From Dendrobium chrysotoxum (Eukaryota; Streptophyta; Magnoliopsida; Asparagales; Orchidaceae), in assembly GCA_019925795.1 (NCBI GenBank), contig CM034308.1:930001-994000 (forward strand): a DNA stretch of 64,000 bases, written 5' to 3'. The position numbers and the translations under genes were made by a program. The notes beneath the pieces were generated by a model. The model ran no database searches. It had not been told where the DNA came from and worked only from the letters and a program-made list of their open reading frames with translations. This document shows positions 35,001 through 44,000 of this stretch, one piece after another; the stretch's first letter is position 1; each line of letters begins with the position of its first letter.

Positions 35001-38000
35001 GGATATTCCTTTTGGTGTATTTATTGCTAGACTATTACAACTTGTGTTCAAACAACCCAAAGTTTTACAATTGCCCTCTATCTCACTAGTCCAACATTTA
35101 TAAAAATAGTTTAGTCTTCATGAACTTTCACTTGCATACTCTTCAAGGAAGTCCTCACTTGAGTTGGTGGAAACTAGTTTGTTGTAGGCCTTTAAATGGA
35201 TTGGATTTGATCTATCTTGAACCACAAATACGTGTCAATTAGGATTCCTAGTGAGTAGTCTAGGAAATGGATGTTGGCTCATGGGAGAGCTGAATCACTA
35301 TCAATCAACACTTAATTATGTTTTTTTCCCATCTTGTAGTGGAGGTTGTATTTTGTTATTTAACATTCTCATTTGCTCTCACCAACATTTGATATGAATT
35401 TATTTGAGTAAAAGCTCAAAATAATCCCGCGACTATTGATAAATATCCAATTTAGTCTCAGAGTTTTGCATTGCCCCATTTTAGTCTCTCAACTATTAGA
35501 AATTGAGCCAATTTAGTCATAGAGCCTAAAATAAGAGTTAAAGTTAACTCCAAAGTTAAATATGAAGGGTATTTTAGGTATTACAAGTGAATATGAGATT
35601 ATATTGCTTATATTGTTCTATTTTATTATTTAATAAATTATAATATATAGTTAATCTAACACATAATAAGAGTGAATAAATAGTGAACGAATTTTATATT
35701 TTTTTAAAGTAAAATCTAAAATTGCTTTTGTTTACCATATTTTAATAATTTTATAGATTAAAAATTATTAAAAATAAATTTCATTTTATATTAAAATAGG
35801 GTAAAGAAGAGCAATGCTAGATTTTGCTTTAAAAAAATATAAATTTTTTTACTATTTATTTACCCTTATGTACTAGATTAACTATATAATATAATTTATT
35901 AAATGATAAAATAGAGCAATGTAAGCAATGTAATCTCATATTCACTCTAATACCCAAAATAACCTTCATATTTAGCTTTGGAGTTAACTTTAGCTCTTAT
36001 TTTATGCTCTGGGATTAAATTGGTTCAATTTCTATTAGTCGAGGGACTAAAATGGGACAATGCGAAACTCTCGGACTAAAATGGACAATTATCAATAATC
36101 GGGGGACTATTTTAAGCTTCACTCGAATTTATTTTCCAATATTTTATTCCACTTAAAAAAAAAGCTAGTTCATCCTTATCTTGGGTGCTCTTACATGCCA
36201 GCAAAGCTAATAATGAATGTAGTTGCACCATGCTTTGCAATTAGCCCAAATCATTCTGAACTTCCAGGGCTCATCAAATGCATCAAACAATTAAAGGTTC
36301 CAATATACAAAATTCAACTTAGAGCCGTTGTGAGTTTTTTCATTCCTTAGTATTTAGTTCGCACCACTCTCAAATATAATTATTTAGATATTTACTAAGT
36401 TATGTAAACAAGCTAGTCTTTATTTCCACTTTTATAACATTAAAAGGTAAATGCTTTATCTTTAACTACAGATTCCAGATTAAAGACAAATAGTCAATGT
36501 AATGTAAAATCATTCATTTCTATTATGTGATTTATGAAAAGTTTTTATATCCTGCAGAAATTTTCTTTTTTCTCATGAAGAGTAAATCAGAGTGCCATGA
36601 AATTAAACATATTTCAATTGGCCATTAGCACATGAAATTGAAATATCTATTTTAAGCTTTCTTTTATCAAGTAAAAATCAACTTTTCAATTTCGTCCTAG
36701 TAAATCTTTCTGAATTCATAAATTAACGGATTTTTTTGTTGTGAAGCCTGTTGCGTTGCAGCTGGGAATTCCTGGAGAAAACATCTTTGCCAATCAGTTA
36801 CTTTTTGGGAGTTCCGGCGAGTTCCTTGGGTTTGACACAACAGAGTTTACTTCTAGGAGTGGTGGGAAGGCTGTGGCTGTCCAGCATATAAGAAAGGTTC
36901 AGGACCATGATACTAATCAGTCTACATTAATGTTTGATTAATGTAAATTGGGATAACGGTCATCTTGACTGCATTGCATATTGCAGGTCCATGGATACAA
37001 GTCTCTAATAATGATTGGAGATGGAGCAACTGATCTTGAGGTAAGCAAAATTCTTTCACTGATCGGTCTCCTGTATGATTGTTTGCTTGTGAGGATGCTA
37101 ATGAGGTCGTTTTTGACTTCAATGATAAAAGACAAACTCGAATCCACGAACTTTACTTGGTGAAGGCTTTGATGTTGCCAGCTGAAATCAATTTCTTTGA
37201 TGGTTTACATACTCCACTGCGACCCTGCCCCATTCCCCCGGCCAGACCAAAAGTGACTAGGGGTGGTCAGGGCTGTATTGTATGGTGCATTGCATTGGGT
37301 CTTGGAATTTTTCAATCATCCATGTCCATTTTTTTTGTGTGATAGGTACTTATTTCTGACTATATAGAATCATTTTGTTAATATTTGTCAGAACTCAAAG
37401 CCAACATCTTGATCTGAAATTTTAGAGATTGAACTGATGCATTGGGTATTCCTTCGTTATCACCAACTTTATTGTGGAACAACAGAGATTTCCGTGGTTG
37501 TCTTCTTTATTTCGTTGCCAAAGCAATCAACTTTATCCCACAAAATTTCTTAGTTTTTGTACGGATTAAAGGAATTATAAGGAAATGAAAATGATGAAGG
37601 AATTGAATTAAAATTTGTTCCGAGGAGTTTGTCCTTTTATGTTGGGTTGAGTAGAAAGTGAGTTTTTGTTTCTCATGAGGGGGCATGTTCCGGAATATGA
37701 CCTGAAAAGTTATTCTTTTTATTTTTCGCTATGGTTAGATAGGGAATTGTAAATGAAAACTTATATTTGTTTGCATTTTTTTTGGTAAATCCCATTATCA
37801 TTTAATTGAATTTGAGCTAAACACCCAATACATATATTGTTATGAATTAAAATGTTTTTACATTTCCCCGATTCCTTCAAGCCAGAGAGAGCCTTAGAGT
37901 GGCTATGACAGCTTTGTTTATGAGAGAAATAGAAGTGAGTCTTTGCATTTTTTGCTATGTTGTTCTTCTTTGCTCGTCATCTAGTTGACTTAATGTTGTG

Positions 38001-41000
38001 AATTATTCTAGATCATTTACTTGTCTGGTTTTTCTCGGATTAAGGCTCGGCAGACTTTTCAGAAACCACAGCAAACATTAGCTATGAAATTTACCAGATC
38101 GCATCTTAATTTATTTTTTGGGTTTCTGATGGTAGCATAAAAATCTTCATGGCCTAGACATTTAGGGTCCATTGTTTGACTTTTTTCCTTCATGGCATGA
38201 TAAAAACAATGGGTGTTGTTTGGGTGGGAAAAGTTGTTTTTTCAGATTTTACTAACAACAGCAACCCATGTAATGAAGCCTTAGATGTAGTTAAACATAT
38301 GCAATTAGCTTTTAGAAATAACAAAAATTGTGGAAATTGGTGCATGTCATATATGTTTCATATACCTATTTACCAAGGCTGCACCTTGCACACAGTCAAC
38401 CGAGAAATGGCATAAGCTTACCTCGAAGAGTTGTCACTTTTTTTTACATATAAATTTAGAAATTTAATAAAAAAAACATAGAGAACACTTCGGCACTTAA
38501 CTTAGTAATATTATCCTATAAAGGGTTTGCTAGGGAACCTCTTCACCTGAGGGACCTCTTGTGATTGAGGTGTTTGTTAAATCCTCTCCAAAATGAGTTC
38601 TAAGTAGAGCCACTTTTTCTTAGAAATTTTATGTGAGCTCAGCCAACACAAATATAAGGCTGAGAGGGTTCTTGAACTTCTAATGGCACTCTACTATATG
38701 TTTACCAGTTGAGGACTTAAATGAGAAGGCTAGCATAGGTCAAAGCCTCCGTCACCTTAACGACATTGTTGGAATGAAGGAATCGTAGAAGTTAAATCTT
38801 TATTTACTTGGCAATTGCTGGAGCTGGCTTTTTCGTAGCTTGCTCTCCTTTTATACTTGTGCCTAGAGTTAGGTCTAAAAGATATGGGGTCCATTATAGG
38901 CTTTCAATTGGGATGCTCACAGAATCAAAGTGACTGTGTTAGTTTTATTTGGTTATATTCAAGAGGAGAGCTACTTTGTGATGTTGAATAATTGGAGATT
39001 CTGCTAGTTAAATTTAATGTTTCCCTTTATACACATCCATAGTCACTAAAAAATTTCAATTAGTCTTGTTGGGCTTAGTGACTTCTAGATCAATTAATAA
39101 CTCCAACCTTCAATACTAAGCGCAACAAGAAGCATGATATTACCATATAGGGGCGGATCAAATGATTTGATTGATTTTAATTACAAGCTTAGTGACATTA
39201 TATGCAGAGTGGATGAATTGGCAAACTTGGGGGTCTCTGAGCTTTTATAGAGACAAAGGAAGACTCTAGCTAGTGACTATGGTAGCTAGAGTTATGGGGA
39301 CTTGGCTGTTGGGTTGCTGACAGCTGCGAGAGAAGCTGTTTAGGCCACCAAGAATGTAGAGGTAAGTCCACAAAGGCTTCTGGCTTCTGGCTGTTGTAGG
39401 ATAACACATGAGGCCATCAAAAGATGCAGGATGATGGTTGAGGGTGCCAATTTTCTCAAGTGAACGATGGACGTGTCATTATAAATGGGCCGCACACTTT
39501 TTTTAGGTGGTTAGAATCAAGAGTTTTTTTAGATACTAATATGGAATAGACAATTAGAGGTGTTGAATGTTGTACTTTATACATAATAGCCCAAATTCTT
39601 AACTATCGAGATATTATTTGTTTTGGTCTAATAATCTCACGGTTTTGTCCAATTGGTGTAACTGACGAGAAGGTCAATCATCCTAGGAGTGCTCCTATGT
39701 AAGCATGCTTAATTTTGAAGTTTCTAATGAAATTCCAACAATTACACTAAAAGACGCCTTAATGTTTCAGAGTAATTTTTTTTCTTAGGGGATTTCACAT
39801 TCTAATAATCTCACAGTTTTGTCCAATTGGTATAACTGACGAGAAGGTCAATCATCCCAGGAGTGCTCCTATATAAGCATGCTTAATTTTGGAGTTTCTA
39901 ATGAAATTCTAACAATTACACTAAAAGACGCCTTAATGTTTCAGAGTAATTTTTTTTTCTTAGGGGATTTCACAATCCCCCCCCCCCCCCCCCAACCAAC
40001 ACACACACATACACATACACAAATAACTAACATTCTTGTTAGTTTTCCTTAAATCAACTAGGCATATGGGATTCTAAATGTAGATTTCTTATCTTTCGGT
40101 TGGCGTATTGCTTTGATACCATTTTCACTCTGTCACCCCCCGTCACTAGTCTTGGAAGAAAATCATAAGAACCCAATGGGAGTGTGCGAGATGAACAAAA
40201 TTTATAAAATAATTTCAAATCAGTGAAATATATGACTTCAATAATTTATGTCCACGAATAAAATCATCAAAGCATATAAACCCAAAGCACATACTAAATA
40301 TCCACCAAATATTAATGAAATCCAATTATACATTTAAATTAGTTAAATAATTCTAACTTTCAATGCCTTACAAAGATGAACCTAAAATGTGCACCTTGAA
40401 GCTTCTATAAAAGTTGCATAGCTGTTAAACTAAAATCATAAAGTAATAGATGTAAGTTTGCAAAAAATAAACTTAGTAGGTGAAACCCTACTGAGTAAAA
40501 TACAAATGACAAGGCATGTGACATAAATATAAACAAATAAAAAAAGCTGAGTGAAGGATAAGCATTATAATATAATAGTTATAGACTGTGTATAAAAGAT
40601 GAGATTTTTGAAGTTAGAATTCATTTAATATTGCTTTAATACAAAATAATTCATAAAGGATTATCTATGCCAACTAATAATCATTGCATTCAAATGTGAA
40701 AATATTCACTCACAAGCATGCTATATTTATATATTCACCAATGACTAGGGGTGTCAATATTTGACCCGACCCGTACCAGACTCGAAAAATTCCAGGTTCG
40801 GATCAACACGTTTTGCAAACGGGTCGGGTTTGGGTTTCATTTTCAGACCCATTTTTTATTTCAGGTAAGGAGCTGCGTGCGTGAAAGATGAAGTGCGGGT
40901 TTGAACCTTTCATGCAATTGCAAAGCATATAATAAAAAAAGGAACAGTAAATATTAAAAAAGAAAGAAAACAAAATGAACCATTGCAAAATGGAAAACAA

Positions 41001-44000
41001 TCAGGTCCAATTTACTTTGTTGGAAACCCAAATTGAAACTAGAGCGAAGGACTGCAAGTTGCTCTCCATCAAGGGATTCAAAAGCGAGAAGTTCCTATCA
41101 CATTTGACCTCGTTAAACGAATTATTTTTCCTCTCGGGACGAAATCACGAGTACATATTAATTGACAAGATGAAACGTCATACAAATTAAAAAAAAAAAA
41201 GAAGAATATAATGAGAAACCTGGAGCGAGCGAGAAGGGAAGAAGTGATCAAACTTTGAGGAGGCAAAACATAAGGAAATATAACGTTAATTAGCCTGTAA
41301 TTAAAAATTACCATAAATTGAATAAATTAGATCTTAATTAGTGGTAAATAAGCAGCCAGTGGGAGCCCATGCCTCTAGGGCCCCCATCTTAAATTCACCC
41401 ATGCTTAGGTAGGATATATTTTTTATTTGATTTATTTTGTTATATATATAATATTAATATTATTTAAATTTAATTTAGATAATACTTAAATAAAAAGGCA
41501 TGAATTGCCACCTCACATAAATTCTCGTTTCTCGTGTGCCTTGATTTGCAAGCCATCGCCTTAAAATTCGTGTTGATTTTGCATTTTTGTATTGTGTGGT
41601 GACCTAGGCAATATTTCAGGTATTTTTGACTTTTTGAATGCAACGACATTGTCCATTTCATGAACGGACATCATTCAAGCAACTATGGGCATCAACACGT
41701 CCGTAGATTGTCGATTTTGGCCACCTTCATTCAATTCAATCATGAGAGGGTCCTTCTTGGGTAATTTTTATGTTTTGAGCATAACAGTACAGTCCGTTTT
41801 GTGATTAGACGTCGTTTGTATATTTTTGTATAGCGTTGTGCCCGCCAACTATCACTTTTATCACTTGATCGAGTAGGTCTTGCTGCAAGCAGTCATTCTT
41901 TGGTAAATTTAAAGTCTTGAGAGCAACGACATAGTCCTTATGTAACCGGACATTATTTGGGCAAATATGCACACCGTCACGACCGGGACCATTGTGCCCA
42001 TCGCCACTTTTGATCTAGTAGTGCACAAACAAATAGTCTTTGGTAAGATCGACGTCCTGAACATGTCAATGCAGTCCATTTTGTTGGCAACCGATGTTTG
42101 AATAGTTTTGATCACGACAGAGGTGTTTTGATGCTCGTTACGTGCAATCTCGTGTCTGTAGGTCGTCATTCATGTCACCTTTGTCATACCAATTTTGGCA
42201 TATATATGGAGGTCAACGAAGACTTGGATTAATAAACGAATATACAGATCATAAAATCCATCAAGATATTTAATTTTAAGTACACATTAGGCCTTCAAAG
42301 TCTCTTTAAAGTAAATTCATCATAAAAATTCAAACTCTGGATTCAACGCTCGTGTAATCATAAAGTTGATATCGAACTTGGTCCTCTATTAGCAAGCAAA
42401 CAGAGTTGACAAAGTTTAAATAAAAAAATATGAATTATTTAAAACTCAAATTAGTCATGTTGCAAGTGAATTTCAATCAGAGAGTACACTATCATTTCAA
42501 TTACAAATATTTTTAGATGATCTCAATGCCTCCCCGATGATCATCTTGTTGATAATGAATCTTAATTGGATGAGTTAATTCTCAAAATTGAATTCTCTAA
42601 ATTTCGATAAAATATAAATTTACTTAGAGTGACTTCAAAGTCACCGTGATAGAGGCCATGTTGCAAGAGAATCTCAGTCGGGTTGATTCTCAAAATATAT
42701 CAAAATTTTTAAAATTTGATGTCTATTAATAGTTTAAATATTTCAACGTGAAATCTATCATCTAAAATTTAAAGCAAAAATCAACAACTCTTCGTAACCG
42801 TATGACAAGGGCAATGAATTCAAGAATAACTTTAGACCACGAAAAGTGAATACTCAGTCAAATACCTGTGGTTTGGCCCATTATGATTGGGGATATCTTA
42901 TCAGGTGATTTTGCCATAGATAAACATCATTATATTATGATCATGATCAGAGTTCGTTTGTTTCCTAATGGCTAACACCCTCGAGAAATGAATGGTAGAT
43001 GACACAAATCACTCTATTAGCGAAGGTCACCTTGAATTTGTCTATTAGATAAACATCTATCCCAAATCTTTAATATATCCTTAGATGAAACAACTTATGG
43101 TTGCCGACAAGGATCCTCAGTCAGGTTGGGTCCACTACCTCCTTTGATTAAGTAGACTAAGGACTATAATGACCCGGGATGATGATATTATGGGATCTTG
43201 ATCGGGTTTATCATCATTCCTTCACTATCCACTTTAAGTTTAGGTGGTGAATTTCAAGTCCTAAATATTAAAATTGGTGCTACTATATACTAGGTATTTA
43301 ATGGCTACCTAACGACTACTCTTAATTAAAAGTGTTCTCCCATCATGGAATGAGTAATTAACCATATGGGTTTGCATCTATGAGAAACACAAACTCAGAT
43401 CTTAAAATTCTCGCAAATGAGGGCAAAATATCTGGGTAGTGTCTTAACTCTCAACTTAATATGTTTTCTTAAAATTTGACCCGGAACTTAATCCGGTAAA
43501 ACTCTCCTCGAATCGTGCAGAGACCAAGATATGAAAATTTTGGAGCCAGTAGTCTTGACATCTCATTCGTGGCTAATCGCTTATGCTAACACGTATATAA
43601 GCGACTCCTAATTCATCAACAATAGCTCAATGATATTTCGCTACATCAAACTACAGCTTCCCCATTCACTGGGCCTCCATACACCTCAATGCATACTTCG
43701 ACCTGAGCTGGGAAGGTGATCCCTTCAACAAGAAGCCCACAATGGGCTAAAATGCATTTTTGGGTAAAACTCATTTCTCTTGGTGCGTCAAAAAGCAATC
43801 TACCTTAGCTCGCTTATTTGTTGAATATCACACATTTGCTGTAGCAGTCTTAGACATCATATGGTTGCATCATTTGATACCAACATCCCTCAAACGGCAC
43901 CAATCTCTATTGTGACTTTGCGGCCGTAGCTTTGTCAAATTTTTTTTTTTTCAAACACTCGCCAAATATATTGAAATAGGCTATCATTTCAAGTCGGCAT

